Positions 15,092 through 24,282 of a stretch of 40,572 nt of DNA are shown one piece after another. The DNA is from JADHUC01 sp964617665 (GTDB taxonomy: Bacteria; Planctomycetota; Planctomycetia; Pirellulales; Pirellulaceae). Where the stretch lies: NCBI GenBank assembly GCA_964617665.1, contig CAZUAH010000066.1, positions 1 through 40,572 on the forward strand, given 5' to 3'. Below the pieces are notes generated by a model. It was given only the letters and a program-made list of their open reading frames with translations, was not told the DNA's origin and made no database searches. Position 1 is the stretch's first letter, and every line of letters begins with the position of its first letter. A program made the translations under genes and the position numbers.

Positions 15092-16744
15092 CTATTCGGT
15101 CACCACACTGATCTCATCGAAAAACGCTTCTTCATTCATGGCCGCGACCTTGCCACCGTAGGAAACTTTGACGACGATGCCGATGGTCTTTCCCGCGTAG
15201 CCGGTCAATGGGTATTCGAGCGTTTGCCAGTTGTCCGCCGCTGGCGGTGTACCGGCGTCGATCACTTTCTCTTCGAGCCAGTTGACCTCGTTGCCGTCAA
15301 AAATGCCGGCCTGCAACACAAAATCGCTTCGGGCCGGCGATTCGTACGGATCGCCGGAAACGACGACTCGAAGCGTGGGATTCGTCTCGGCTGGCAAGGC
15401 GACTTTTCGGATAATCGTGCACGGTTCGTCTGGCCCCTTGGAGTGAACGGCCAAAATGCCCTGCTTTCCTGGGTTCGGGTTCCCGGGATGGCCGCCTACG
15501 GCCTTGGGTTGGTCGATCCAGAAAGGATGCGTGTCGGTGTAGGCACCGCGAACCAATACTCGTTTGACGTCCTGTTCGTTCTCAAACGTGTTTTCAAGTT
15601 TCGAGTCGACCGGTATGCGGTCCAGCGACGCTCGCATGCCGGGAGGATTGGAGACGGGACGTACCATCGTCTTCATGCGGACGGACAGGGGCGGAAGGGG
15701 CTTGTGGTCGAATCCGCCCGGGGCGGTCTGATACCAGTAGAAGACGGTCGCATAGTCGACCCAGCAGCCGTCGCGGTCCACCGCGTGGTGCCATTTGGGA
15801 TTGCGTACGAAGAACTTCTCGTTCTGCCAGTTGATGTGCCATCGCAGCGACTTGTTGAACCGGATCGGCATGTGGTCGTGGAAACGATAGATCGACAAGC
15901 GATTCAGATCGCCGTGTTCGACTAGCGTCATCCCTGCTCGTTGGCCTATGAACGTCTCCTGGAATCCCCAGCTGAACGTGAACGAATCCTCGGTGCCCAG
16001 GTAGTCGAGCCGGCGCTCCTGGCCGTCGATGTCGACTTCGTTGTTGCCTTCCATGACCGTATTGAAAGCTCGGAAAAACGGCTCGTCGGTCACCACGCTG
16101 AACTGACGGCCCAGAATGTGCCCAGTGCCTTCGACTTCGAAGAACATTTCATCGGAGTCTTTGGTCAACTGGAAGTACTTTCGCTGATAGGTGGCGTGGA
16201 AATAGCCAAGCCGATCGTTCCACTCGGGCAGATTCTCCCATTCCACGAAACTGTAATCCATGATGTCCTTGTCGGTATCATTGCATAGTATTACCTTGGC
16301 ACGCTTTTTGAACGGCATGGGGAAATAGCAGTTGTAGCTCCACGGGGCACATTCGATGAACTTCGACGAGAAATTCATGCTGTCCCCGCCGCAACCATCA
16401 CCGAAGAAGTCGGCCAGCGGACACATCACGGCCGGCTGCTTGGCGTCATCGAAGAAGATCATCAAGACAACGCCACGCGACATCAGTTGTTCGGGATGGT
16501 GTCGCGTGACGTGAAGGTGACGGATGATCCCCGGTCCTTTCAAGTCGGCTACGGTCATTCGCAAATGGGCATCCAACGAAGGCAGTTCCGAATAACGATC
16601 ATACTTCCACCCCGCGTGCGAAAAGCCCGTGCGGATCTCGGGTTTGATCTCGGCCACGTCGGCCGTTTGAGCGGGAGAGCCTGCCTGAAAGATGCCAATC
16701 AAAAGGGTAAAGGTGGCAATTGCCGGTACTAGGAAGGTTCGCAC
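15092..16744 (-). CDS. Exported DUF2961 protein (GH172-type glycoside hydrolase candidate)
   Basis: The start is taken as GTG at 16744 because GAGGAG lies 8 nt upstream and a signal peptide follows at once (MRTFLVPAIATFTLLIGIF, ending AQTA); an ATG at 16771 lacks a ribosome site. This gives 550 residues. DUF2961 hallmarks are clear: GPGIIRHLHVT, VVLMIFFDDAKQPAVMCPLADFFG, CYFPMPFKKRAKVILCN and LGYFHATYQRKYF. This family founded GH172, whose characterised members act on fructose or arabinose glycosides; the substrate here cannot be read from sequence. The C-terminal 150 residues form a beta-sandwich (LRVVVSGDPYE; FFDEISVVTE) of carbohydrate-binding style. The gene heads the minus-strand run of exported proteins and is divergent from the 834-residue gene. 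Confidence 0.85.
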   Translation of the reverse strand: MRTFLVPAIATFTLLIGIFQAGSPAQTADVAEIKPEIRTGFSHAGWKYDRYSELPSLDAHLRMTVADLKGPGIIRHLHVTRHHPEQLMSRGVVLMIFFDDAKQPAVMCPLADFFGDGCGGDSMNFSSKFIECAPWSYNCYFPMPFKKRAKVILCNDTDKDIMDYSFVEWENLPEWNDRLGYFHATYQRKYFQLTKDSDEMFFEVEGTGHILGRQFSVVTDEPFFRAFNTVMEGNNEVDIDGQERRLDYLGTEDSFTFSWGFQETFIGQRAGMTLVEHGDLNRLSIYRFHDHMPIRFNKSLRWHINWQNEKFFVRNPKWHHAVDRDGCWVDYATVFYWYQTAPGGFDHKPLPPLSVRMKTMVRPVSNPPGMRASLDRIPVDSKLENTFENEQDVKRVLVRGAYTDTHPFWIDQPKAVGGHPGNPNPGKQGILAVHSKGPDEPCTIIRKVALPAETNPTLRVVVSGDPYESPARSDFVLQAGIFDGNEVNWLEEKVIDAGTPPAADNWQTLEYPLTGYAGKTIGIVVKVSYGGKVAAMNEEAFFDEISVVTE

Positions 16745-17097
16745 TTTGGTGTCTCCTCTGTTGTCCGACATGCGGTTGCAGGGGTCTTGAGAAACTACTA
16801 TTGGACCCGACAGGGTGAGCCCAAACGAGTATGCCGTCAAGACGACATTTCGGCACCGCTGGAAAGCTCGGTTTCTGACGGGTGGTGAAGGTAAACTCGC
16901 AGGCGTGGGTGCTTGGAAACGCAATGGGCTGAAGCAGGAGCGACCCGCGACCAGTCTATTCTGGGAGAGGACACGCCAGGAGCCCAGTTTCCCAATGAAA
17001 TGGGTTGACACACGAATCGCGGAATTTAGAGAATGAATAGAGAGGTGAGTTCAGGGCGTGAGAGGCACCGCATACTTTTGGCGAAGGGAGACGGAAA
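16745..17097. other. Divergent intergenic region
   Basis: 353 bp between two divergent exported-protein genes. It contains a perfect -35 hexamer for the plus-strand gene (listed separately). I saw no convincing gene, RNA or repeat in the remainder. Confidence 0.6.
17005..17032 (+). promoter_or_regulatory. Candidate promoter for the 834-residue gene
   Basis: TTGACA at 17005-17010 is a perfect -35. The best -10 at a suitable distance is TAGAGA (17027-17032, spacing 16), which is weak. A start near 17040 would give a leader of about 60 nt. Confidence 0.35.
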
Positions 17098-19602
17098 ATG
17101 CCGGCAACAATTGGCTACGTTCCATGGCAACCTACCGCCATCTTCATTGCGATGGCGCTGAGCACGTTGGGAGCGGCTGGCTGCATCCCGCACGGGCTCG
17201 CCCAGTCCCGTAGCGATTCAAACACGGCTAACGTAACGGATCCGGGACGACTCCCACATGCTGAGAACGGTGATGCTGATGACTCTCGCCACGATGAGCG
17301 AAAGGACGCCGAACCTCGTGATCTCGCGGTTCGGATTCGGCAGTTGCAGTTGGGGATCGAGGCGAAGAAGGCGGAACTTCAACTGATGGAAAAGAGACTC
17401 TCCGATATGAAGCAACTGCAGGCCGCCGAGCGGAAAATAAGTCGGAAGCCGCGCCCAGCCGAACACCCGGCAGGCGGACGCACACCCAAACACGATGTAA
17501 CGACGGACAAGCAGTCCGCCACACGCGTCCTTCCGCCGCTGTTGCCTGAACCAGTGTTGCCTGCCGAGCAGCTCATCGAGGCGAAGCTCGACGACATCGA
17601 TCGGATTCTTGGTCAACTCCGCAGGGCACAACGGGGAGCAGAAGCGGATGAATTGGAGAAACGTGTAACCGATGTGCGTAATAGGCTTCGCGATAAGGAG
17701 GCCGACTTCAAACCACTGGGGCAGCAAGGAGAATTGCACGTCGTTGGTTTGTACGAGGGCACGGAGTTTGAACTCGGTCGGCAGCGAGCCGAAGTTCACG
17801 TTACGTACACACAGGCTCCTGTTATGCTCTGCCTCACGGCTTACGAGAAGATCCATTGGACCGTGAAGGTCGCCAAAGACGCGAAACTGGATTCAATCAT
17901 CCTCGGTGGGAGGATTCAATTTCTCGTTGACCCGCCCAAAGGCGTCGAGATCGTTGACTGCACCGCCGAGAACTCGGGCACTCGGCCGCTGGGCTCAGCG
18001 TACACCCGCTTCTCGAGCGACTCGTCAGGGTCGCAATTTCCATCGCTCGCGAAGCAACTCAAGGACATCACGGGCCTCGAGGTAGCGACCTTCCAAGGCG
18101 CATATCGCTATCCCAACAAACCAATTGTCGTCGGACCGGAAAGCGAAGAGTGGCGCAGAGAACGTGTGCTGGCGGAACTCCGGCCAATCCACGTCGAAGC
18201 AACAAAGCCCGAACGGCTGCGCGACTGGCACCGCATGAAGGACCTACGGTTCACAGCGGTCCATTATCGATTCGCTCCCGGCGGGAACCGCCGCTTCATG
18301 CGCCACCACGAGGCGACCGGTTCCCTCGGACCATTCACTCCGCTGGGCCCGGATCTCAACAAACACAAGCCCTTTCCGGCCAATGTTAGCTGTCCCGTTC
18401 ACGATTCGAACGAGGGTCAGTACTATGCGATCGCCGGGCATGGACTCGTGCAATTGAATCAGCGAGGCGGCGAGCACACCAACCTGGAACCACCAAAGGA
18501 CTTTCCCGACGTTAGTTGGCCCTGCGGCCTTGCTTTCGATTCGAAGCGACGCAAGGTGGTAATGGTGTCGCTAGGCGGTACTGGTTACATGTACGGTTAC
18601 GAGCCGGCGATTCGAAAGTGGACGTTGATGGCCGACATGAAAGGAGCTGGGTTGGTTCCTTTCGTCTATCTTCCTGACCAAGATCAGTTTGTCGGGCTGC
18701 AAGTCGAACACGGCGCCCGAAACCAACTCTATCGTTACGATCACCAAGGAAAGCTCCTTGGAAAGACTCCCCTGTCTCAAAGCCTACTCGCTCACGGCGC
18801 CAAACATGGCCACTGCCAGGCCGTGCCGGTCGGTGAGTACGTCGTCTTTCTGATCGGCGCGGAACACACGACCCGCGATGGCGATCGCGTGGTCCGAGCT
18901 TTCGTCGTCGAGCCCGACACCGGCAAAGTTGTCTTTTCGATATTGCACGATGACGAGACGCTACGAGCTGCGGCCGCCGCCGAGATTCCTGAGGCTCCCG
19001 AATGGGGTGACACTGTCTCGCGAACGTCCAACGTCGAGGCAAACGTCACAACCGGTCGGCCAGGCATTGCCAACCGCTCGCCGGAAGCTGTCTTGGCCGA
19101 CCTGCGCAAAAAGGCCGAGAAAGGAATCGACCATGCGCCCGAACTCCACGTGGTCGGATTCTACGAGCCAGGCCGTCGCTTCGACCGTGAGCCTGGCCAA
19201 GTGGGTTCGGTGAGTGTCTGCATTAAGCCCAGTCAGAAGCCAATGGTCGTCGCCCTCACGGCATACGAATCAACCCATTGGAAGGTGGCACTCGAACCCG
19301 ATGCGAACGTCGCCGCCGTGATTCTCAGCGGCTACCACTCACACAGGGTTGAAGGAGTCCCTGCCGACGTTCCGCTAATCAAAATGAGCTACGACGACGG
19401 ATCAAGGAACTACTTCTATGGCTACGACGAGAAAGATCGAGACTTTCACGAAATGTTGGATCGGGCACGGAAAGTGACTGGGCTGGAAGTGCTCACTTTC
19501 CAGGGCTCGTATACGCCACTTGCCGGAACCGTCTACCGAATCCGTCCAGCGGTTCCCGGGGACTACAAGGCTGTCCGTGCACGGCTCACGGAAAAGGAAT
19601 GA
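17098..19602 (+). CDS. Exported protein with duplicated terminal domains around a propeller-like core
   Basis: 834 residues. The ATG at 17098 follows GGGAG with 7-8 nt spacing, and an export signal ends at ALSTLGAAGC, where Cys might be lipidated although the lipobox is weak. Residues about 75-115 are a charged helix (RIRQLQLGIEAKKAELQLME), probably coiled coil. Two related domains occur at about 212-337 and 682-807. Both begin ELHVVG(L/F)YE, contain LTAYE..HW.V and end TGLEV.TFQG.Y. Between them (about 390-640) is a beta-rich, propeller-like region with repeated YAIAGHGLVQLN, GLAFDSKRRKVVMVSLGG and LYRYDHQGKLLG statements. I do not recognise the duplicated domain and assign no function. The protein most likely acts outside the cytoplasm. 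It is monocistronic as far as can be seen. Confidence 0.8.
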   Translation: MPATIGYVPWQPTAIFIAMALSTLGAAGCIPHGLAQSRSDSNTANVTDPGRLPHAENGDADDSRHDERKDAEPRDLAVRIRQLQLGIEAKKAELQLMEKRLSDMKQLQAAERKISRKPRPAEHPAGGRTPKHDVTTDKQSATRVLPPLLPEPVLPAEQLIEAKLDDIDRILGQLRRAQRGAEADELEKRVTDVRNRLRDKEADFKPLGQQGELHVVGLYEGTEFELGRQRAEVHVTYTQAPVMLCLTAYEKIHWTVKVAKDAKLDSIILGGRIQFLVDPPKGVEIVDCTAENSGTRPLGSAYTRFSSDSSGSQFPSLAKQLKDITGLEVATFQGAYRYPNKPIVVGPESEEWRRERVLAELRPIHVEATKPERLRDWHRMKDLRFTAVHYRFAPGGNRRFMRHHEATGSLGPFTPLGPDLNKHKPFPANVSCPVHDSNEGQYYAIAGHGLVQLNQRGGEHTNLEPPKDFPDVSWPCGLAFDSKRRKVVMVSLGGTGYMYGYEPAIRKWTLMADMKGAGLVPFVYLPDQDQFVGLQVEHGARNQLYRYDHQGKLLGKTPLSQSLLAHGAKHGHCQAVPVGEYVVFLIGAEHTTRDGDRVVRAFVVEPDTGKVVFSILHDDETLRAAAAAEIPEAPEWGDTVSRTSNVEANVTTGRPGIANRSPEAVLADLRKKAEKGIDHAPELHVVGFYEPGRRFDREPGQVGSVSVCIKPSQKPMVVALTAYESTHWKVALEPDANVAAVILSGYHSHRVEGVPADVPLIKMSYDDGSRNYFYGYDEKDRDFHEMLDRARKVTGLEVLTFQGSYTPLAGTVYRIRPAVPGDYKAVRARLTEKE

Positions 19603-20325
19603 ACTTGAGACGTCCTGGAAAATGGGCGACAACGCGCTACCAAGGATATTGCCGTCGGCAAGTCCCCGCATGGAACGATCGAGTTTGAAGGGCATTATTG
19701 GCGAGACATCCCGCCCCGCCCTACTCATCCGTCACCACCTAGATTGGATCGCTGCTGATTCCGGTGGTCAGCACTCCTTCCGCCCACTTCAACCTGGAAC
19801 TCCCACCGACGAGATTGACTATTTGCGCGGATTTCACTCTCCCGGAAGGGTGAGGCAGCCTTGTCCCTCGGCGTCCCGAAGTACTCGGATGGTCGTTCCA
19901 CGCTTCTCGAAGCGGAAGCTTCGTTGCGTTTGAGAGAGACCATCGACCCGACCTAGCACCGAACCCGTCTGCGAATAGCTCGCTGACAACAAAGACAACA
20001 GACAGCACTCGTATGCGCCATTTCACTGCCATTTCACCTTGCGCGGCGAACGGAAGTACCTCGCGGCGGGAGTCATACGTGTCATGCTGTCGGCCATGAA
20101 AGTGCCATATGAGCGGTTAGCAGAGAATCGTGCATTTAAGAAGCGCAGCCGGGCCGTTTACAGACTAGTCTCTTCAGATCGCTATTCTGTCGCGAAGCCA
20201 GTGGCAGACGCAGCCGGGAGCCACTATCCTGAACGCGCGCGGGGATCGGGGCGTCCGGTGATTGGTATTCGACCTGTCCTGGATGCTGGTTGGCCTTTAT
20301 TCAAGAGAGCATGGGAGCCTATGAA
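19603..20325. other. Gene-poor interval with a possible decayed gene
   Basis: 723 bp without a convincing plus-strand gene. The only readable trace is on the minus strand at 19721-20032 (listed separately). The 290 bp before the next gene hold no clear promoter or RNA. Confidence 0.5.
19721..20032 (-). pseudogene. Possible remnant of an exported-protein gene
   Basis: The minus-strand frame starts with a signal-like stretch (MAVKWRIRVLSVVFVVSEL) and runs 97 residues to TAG at 19741-19739. The same frame continues past that TAG as VVTDE and a second TAG at 19723-19721. The end DPI-stop-VVTDE resembles the FDEISVVTE end of the DUF2961 protein in this window, with one Ser codon turned into a stop. 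The interior is not recognisable. This may be a decayed gene end or chance; no ribosome site supports expression. Confidence 0.25.
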
Positions 20326-21792
20326 ATGCCTTCGACAAGGTCTTTTCTCAAGGTGGCAGATAGAATGGTCGTCCTTCTGCTTGGAATTGTTGCCACAGCG
20401 GCAGCTTCCGCCTTGGCGGCGGAGAACGATCAACCGAAAGGCGACTACCTGCAGATCGTCCGGGACTATGCCGATGCGATGATCGGCTATGGTCGGGACG
20501 TTTACGGCAAGGAGAAGTCGCCGCTGTTTGCCGAGGCCCTTGATCGCGGGACGATGCGGTTGCTCGAAGGCGATTCGTTGCGCGAGGTGGCAACCATCAG
20601 TCGCGAACACTGGGGCATCCGAGCTCATGACCGGATGATCGAAGGTGGCAATCCGCAGCATTGCCAGAACCTCTACCAGGTCTTGTACGCGCTGGCGGAG
20701 ATCACCGGCGAGAAGCGTTACGCGGACTCGGCGGACTGGTCACCAAAGTTCTGCTTCGTGCGCTGCCCGAGCCCCGCAACAGGCCTGTTGTACTGGGGCG
20801 AGCACGCTGGATGGGATTTCCGCACCGAGAAGTCGATCGACAAGCCCGCCGGCAATATCCACGAGTTCTACCGTCCATGGGTGCTGTGGGATCGCAGTTG
20901 GCAAATGGCCCCCGAGCCGTGCCGCCGGTTTGCCCTGGGGCTTTGGGAGCACCAGATTGGGAACCACCAGACCGGCGATTTCTCCCGCCACGCGCCAATC
21001 GACGCACACGGCCCAGGTACCGAGGCGCCTTACGCACGCCACGGGGGTTTCTATATCGAGACGTGGGCGACCGCATACGAGAAAACTCGCGACAAGGTGT
21101 TCTTGCGTGCCATCGAGTCCGTACTGGACGGGTTGGAGCGAGCTCGCAAACACGAAGGAGGTGTGCTGACTGGCGGGACCAAGAGCCGCGGCGGTCGTCG
21201 AGCGTATGCTCTGTCGTTGGCCGTGTCGTTGGGCAACGCGGCGGCCAAAGTGCCGCCCGAATTAGCGGCCAAGATGCGCGAAGTAGCATCGGTCAATGAC
21301 GAGGTCTTCGCCAAGAGCCAAGCGGCAGCAGGCCAACAGGCAAACACGGCTGCTGGTGTTAACCTGTGGTCTAACGCTTACGGCGGCAGCGGTTTGGCGG
21401 GCAGAGCCGATGTGTGCATGCTCCGCTACCGGCAAGTTCAACTGGATGCCTACCGCCGGTTCGTACTCCAGACTGCGGACCTGTACCGCAACCAGGAGGT
21501 CAATCAGAGCAAACCGGTCTGGCCCGGGACGATGGGCAATGTCATTCTGTTGATGCTCAACGCGTACGAGTTGACGGGCGAGGCAGAGTATCTGGACGCG
21601 GCCGACCGCTTCGCCCGAAAGGGCGTGGAACTGTTCCTCGACGACGACTGTCCGCTGCCCACGGCTTCCCACGTTCACGACCACTACGAAGCCGTCACAA
21701 ACGGCGACACGTTGATGATGGCCATGCTGCGGCTGTGGCAGGTTCAGAACAGGCCGGACATGAAACTGAACCTGTTGTTCACGGACAGGTAA
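20326..21792 (+). CDS. Exported (alpha/alpha)-barrel protein, candidate polysaccharide lyase or hydrolase
   Basis: 488 residues from the ATG at 20326, chosen for GGGAG at 20313-20317 and the signal peptide that follows (RMVVLLLGIVATAAASALAAE). The mature protein is mostly alpha-helical with repeated helical hairpins, as in six-hairpin/(alpha/alpha)-barrel carbohydrate enzymes. Aromatic and acidic segments that could line a sugar-binding cleft include GLLYWGEHAGWDF, HEFYRPWVLWDRSW, HGGFYIETWATAYE and HVHDHYEAVTNGDTLMMAM. I recognise the fold style but not the family; pectate-lyase-like and unsaturated-glycoside-hydrolase-like families are candidates. Its neighbours (DUF2961, DUF1080, esterase-like) also suggest extracellular polysaccharide breakdown. 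A strong stem-loop follows 34 bp after the stop. Confidence 0.7.
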   Translation: MPSTRSFLKVADRMVVLLLGIVATAAASALAAENDQPKGDYLQIVRDYADAMIGYGRDVYGKEKSPLFAEALDRGTMRLLEGDSLREVATISREHWGIRAHDRMIEGGNPQHCQNLYQVLYALAEITGEKRYADSADWSPKFCFVRCPSPATGLLYWGEHAGWDFRTEKSIDKPAGNIHEFYRPWVLWDRSWQMAPEPCRRFALGLWEHQIGNHQTGDFSRHAPIDAHGPGTEAPYARHGGFYIETWATAYEKTRDKVFLRAIESVLDGLERARKHEGGVLTGGTKSRGGRRAYALSLAVSLGNAAAKVPPELAAKMREVASVNDEVFAKSQAAAGQQANTAAGVNLWSNAYGGSGLAGRADVCMLRYRQVQLDAYRRFVLQTADLYRNQEVNQSKPVWPGTMGNVILLMLNAYELTGEAEYLDAADRFARKGVELFLDDDCPLPTASHVHDHYEAVTNGDTLMMAMLRLWQVQNRPDMKLNLLFTDR

Positions 21793-21825
21793 GGAACAAC
21801 GCTGAGATGGACCCGTCGTTTAACG

Positions 21826-21875
21826 GCAAGCCGAAGGCGGCTGTGTCCCGACCCCCGCAGTCGCCTTCGGCTTGC
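21826..21875. terminator. Strong stem-loop between convergent genes
   Basis: GCAAGCCGAAGGCGGCTG (21826-21843) pairs with CAGTCGCCTTCGGCTTGC (21858-21875) over 18 bp with a single G-U pair and a 14-nt loop. It sits between convergent stop codons, so it probably ends transcription from both sides, although neither side shows a long T-run. Confidence 0.55.
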
Positions 21876-21936
21876 TGTCAAACGAAAACTGGTCGGAAAG
21901 AGCCGTGAGTCCGATGCATTCTCGTGCCGTGTTCCG

Positions 21937-22791
21937 TCAACTGCTCGCGCTGCGGTAGCTGCCTAGGGCTCGATTGAAGACCCATCGGGATGCCATCACA
22001 CTGCCGATTGTCGCCAGGATCGCAAACCCTGCCAGCGGCCATTCCCACCAGGCTCGCGGATCCAGCGGCCGGGCCAGCAGCCGTGCGGGCACGTTTACCA
22101 CTACCAGCACCGGTACGACAAACGTGAAGAAGCCCAACAAAGGCAAGCCCCAGCCGCGGTGATAGATTTCCATCGGGTAGCGGGCAAAGTTCGTGATATA
22201 GAACCAGAAGTTGTACAGCGATTGATTGCGGCCCAGCCAAATGCTGGTTGCAGCCAGGGAGATCGTAAGACTGTACAGAATTGCCACGCCGCAGAGGATA
22301 TATGCAGGATAGAGCAGGACGACGATCGGGTGGATCACCAGAGGATTCTCGGGCCGAGTGGTCAATTGCCACAGGCTGATCGCGAGCAGGATCACGCCTG
22401 TCACAATGTTGATCAGCGAAGACCATTCAACGCGCTGAAACGAGATGAGAAACTGCGTGTCGATCGGCTTCAGAAGGGCGAAGTCTAGATTGCCGGTCCG
22501 GATCAGCTCGCTGAACTCATTTGCGTTGGGCATGAAGAAGGCTTGTACGAGACTGTTGACAAACCACGTTGTGGCCAGGAAGACGAAGAACTCGTACTTT
22601 CCCCACCCGGACTCGGGGCCAATGTGAGACGCATGGTGAAAGATGATCAGGTAGAAACCGACGTTCATCAACGTCCACGAGGCCGACGATACGCACTCCA
22701 GCATGAAATTCGCTCGAAACGTCATGTCGCGAATTAGACTGTTCCGTGCGAACGTCAGGAAAACTCTGATGTACGAGGGATGTTCCCTCAT
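21937..22791 (-). CDS. ABC-2 family transporter permease (DUF990/ABC2_membrane_6 type)
   Basis: 284 residues with about six membrane helices, such as ASWTLMNVGFYLIIFHHAS, LINIVTGVILLAISLW, VVLLYPAYILCGVAILYSL and GFFTFVVPVLVVVNVPA. The family signature region NEFSELIRTGNLDFALLKPID, with a basic charge after it, is typical of DUF990-type permeases that pair with a DrrA-like ATPase to export lipids, antibiotics or polymers. Normally two permeases and an ATPase lie together; none is adjacent here, so partners must be elsewhere. The ATG at 22791 has only a weak ribosome site. It is divergent from the DUF1080 gene. Confidence 0.85.
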   Translation of the reverse strand: MREHPSYIRVFLTFARNSLIRDMTFRANFMLECVSSASWTLMNVGFYLIIFHHASHIGPESGWGKYEFFVFLATTWFVNSLVQAFFMPNANEFSELIRTGNLDFALLKPIDTQFLISFQRVEWSSLINIVTGVILLAISLWQLTTRPENPLVIHPIVVLLYPAYILCGVAILYSLTISLAATSIWLGRNQSLYNFWFYITNFARYPMEIYHRGWGLPLLGFFTFVVPVLVVVNVPARLLARPLDPRAWWEWPLAGFAILATIGSVMASRWVFNRALGSYRSASS

Positions 22792-22823
22792 TGTGGCCCG
22801 ACCCTGTTGTGGAGGCGGCTTTG

Positions 22824-22852
22824 TTGGTAAATTTGTACGGTTTTGCTACGCT
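22824..22852 (+). promoter_or_regulatory. Weak promoter candidate for the DUF1080-proC transcript
   Basis: TTGGTA (22824-22829) and TACGCT (22847-22852) are 17 nt apart, with TG one base before the -10 (extended type). Position fits a leader of about 80 nt. Several bases differ from consensus. Confidence 0.3.
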
Positions 22853-22937
22853 GCTTCCGGCGGCGTGCAGCCATTCGTGGGGCGGATTGGGAATCTGCCC
22901 CGCTTCGCGTCCTGATTCGCCGCATGGGGAGAATTCG

Positions 22938-24269
22938 ATGTTTGTCAAAAACCGCTGTTTGTCAACCGCTGCTGTGGGAATCGCCGCCGTAATTCTGATG
23001 CTCGGGACGGCATGTTCGCCATCCACTTCTCCAGGTACGGGCGGCTCGTCCGATCCAGCACCCGCCGGATCAACCGCGCGTACGCCAGACGATGCGCCGG
23101 CACCAGAGGGCACTGCGGCATTGACCGCAACGGAGTCCGTACCCGCCGCCGAGCCGGTGCGGTTAACCGACGAAGAATTGGCCGAAGGATGGATTTCGCT
23201 GTTTGACGGACAAACAATGTTCGGCTGGAATCCCACCAGCGGGGCAGAGTGGAAGATCGCCGACGGCGCGCTCGTGGTCGAGTCCGGCGAGCCTGGTTTG
23301 CTGTGCACGACCACGCAATTCTCGGATTATGTCCTGAAACTCGATTTCCGTAGCGACGAAGGTACTAACAGCGGCGTCTTTCTGCACACACCAGCAGGCC
23401 TAACAGGGGCCGACATGGATGTGGAGACAGAATGTTATGAATTGAACATTGCCGATTCGGACAATCCGTTCCCGACGGGCAGTCTGGTGAAACGGCAGAA
23501 GGCGGAAGGAGATTTCGAGAGTACCGATTGGCAGGCGTATGAAGTCACTGTGGAAGGCGGGAAGGTCACGGTCAAGCTGGATGGCGAGCAGATTCTGGAG
23601 TACGAAGATCCAGCACCAATCGGGCGTGGTCACATCGGTCTTCAGCTTAATCACGGCAAGGTGGCGTTCCGCGACATCAAACTGAAGCCGCTGGGAATGA
23701 GCGACATCTTCAACGGGAAGGACCTCGCAGGCTGGAAGACTTACCCGGATATGGCCAGCAAGTTCACGGTTACCGAAGAAGGCTTCATGAACGTGAAAGA
23801 CGGTAAAGGGCAACTGGAGACCGAAGGGCAGTACGGAGACTTCGTACTTCAGTTGGAGTGCATCACTCATGCCGAGAACCTGAACTCAGGGATCTTTTTC
23901 CGGTGTATCCCCGGCGACACGATGAACGGCTACGAAAGCCAGATTCACAATGGCTTTGAAGACGACGATCGTACCAAGCCGATGGACTGCGGGACGGGCG
24001 GCATTTTCCGTCGGCAAGACGCGCGGCGTGTGGTGGCGGACGATCTGAGGTGGTTCCATAAGACCCTGATCGCCGACGGAGCCCACATGAGTGCCTGGGT
24101 AAACGGGTACCAAGTCAGTGACTGGGCCGACGAACGCGAGCCAAACGAAAACCCACGCAAGGGCCTGCGACTGGAAGCGGGGACCGTCCAGATTCAGGGG
24201 CACGACCCCACGACGGATATCTCATTCCGCAATTTTCGGATTGTGGAGTTGGCCAAACGAAAGCAATAA
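22938..24269 (+). CDS. Tandem DUF1080 (3-keto-disaccharide hydrolase-type) exported protein
   Basis: 443 residues. The ATG at 22938 has GGGGAG six nt upstream and a signal ending at VILMLGTAC, a probable lipoprotein cleavage site. A Ser/Pro/Ala-rich linker follows. Two DUF1080 domains are visible. The first, about 77-250, runs from WISLFDGQTMFGW through TNSGVFLHTP and GHIGLQLNHGKVAFRDI. The second, about 255-440, runs from DIFNGKDLAGWKT through NSGIFFRCIPGDTMNGYESQI and GTGGIFRRQDARR. Known members cleave 3-keto-glycosides or bind sugars with a concanavalin-like fold; the second copy keeps the more typical family motifs. Only 13 bp separate it from proC, so they are probably cotranscribed despite unrelated functions. 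Confidence 0.88.
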   Translation: MFVKNRCLSTAAVGIAAVILMLGTACSPSTSPGTGGSSDPAPAGSTARTPDDAPAPEGTAALTATESVPAAEPVRLTDEELAEGWISLFDGQTMFGWNPTSGAEWKIADGALVVESGEPGLLCTTTQFSDYVLKLDFRSDEGTNSGVFLHTPAGLTGADMDVETECYELNIADSDNPFPTGSLVKRQKAEGDFESTDWQAYEVTVEGGKVTVKLDGEQILEYEDPAPIGRGHIGLQLNHGKVAFRDIKLKPLGMSDIFNGKDLAGWKTYPDMASKFTVTEEGFMNVKDGKGQLETEGQYGDFVLQLECITHAENLNSGIFFRCIPGDTMNGYESQIHNGFEDDDRTKPMDCGTGGIFRRQDARRVVADDLRWFHKTLIADGAHMSAWVNGYQVSDWADEREPNENPRKGLRLEAGTVQIQGHDPTTDISFRNFRIVELAKRKQ

Positions 24270-24282
24270 CTACGAGCGGAAA

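Noticed and set aside
20039..20482. 147-codon plus-strand frame before the barrel-protein gene
   Set aside because: No recognisable domain; it overlaps the start of a gene with a good ribosome site and signal peptide in another frame.
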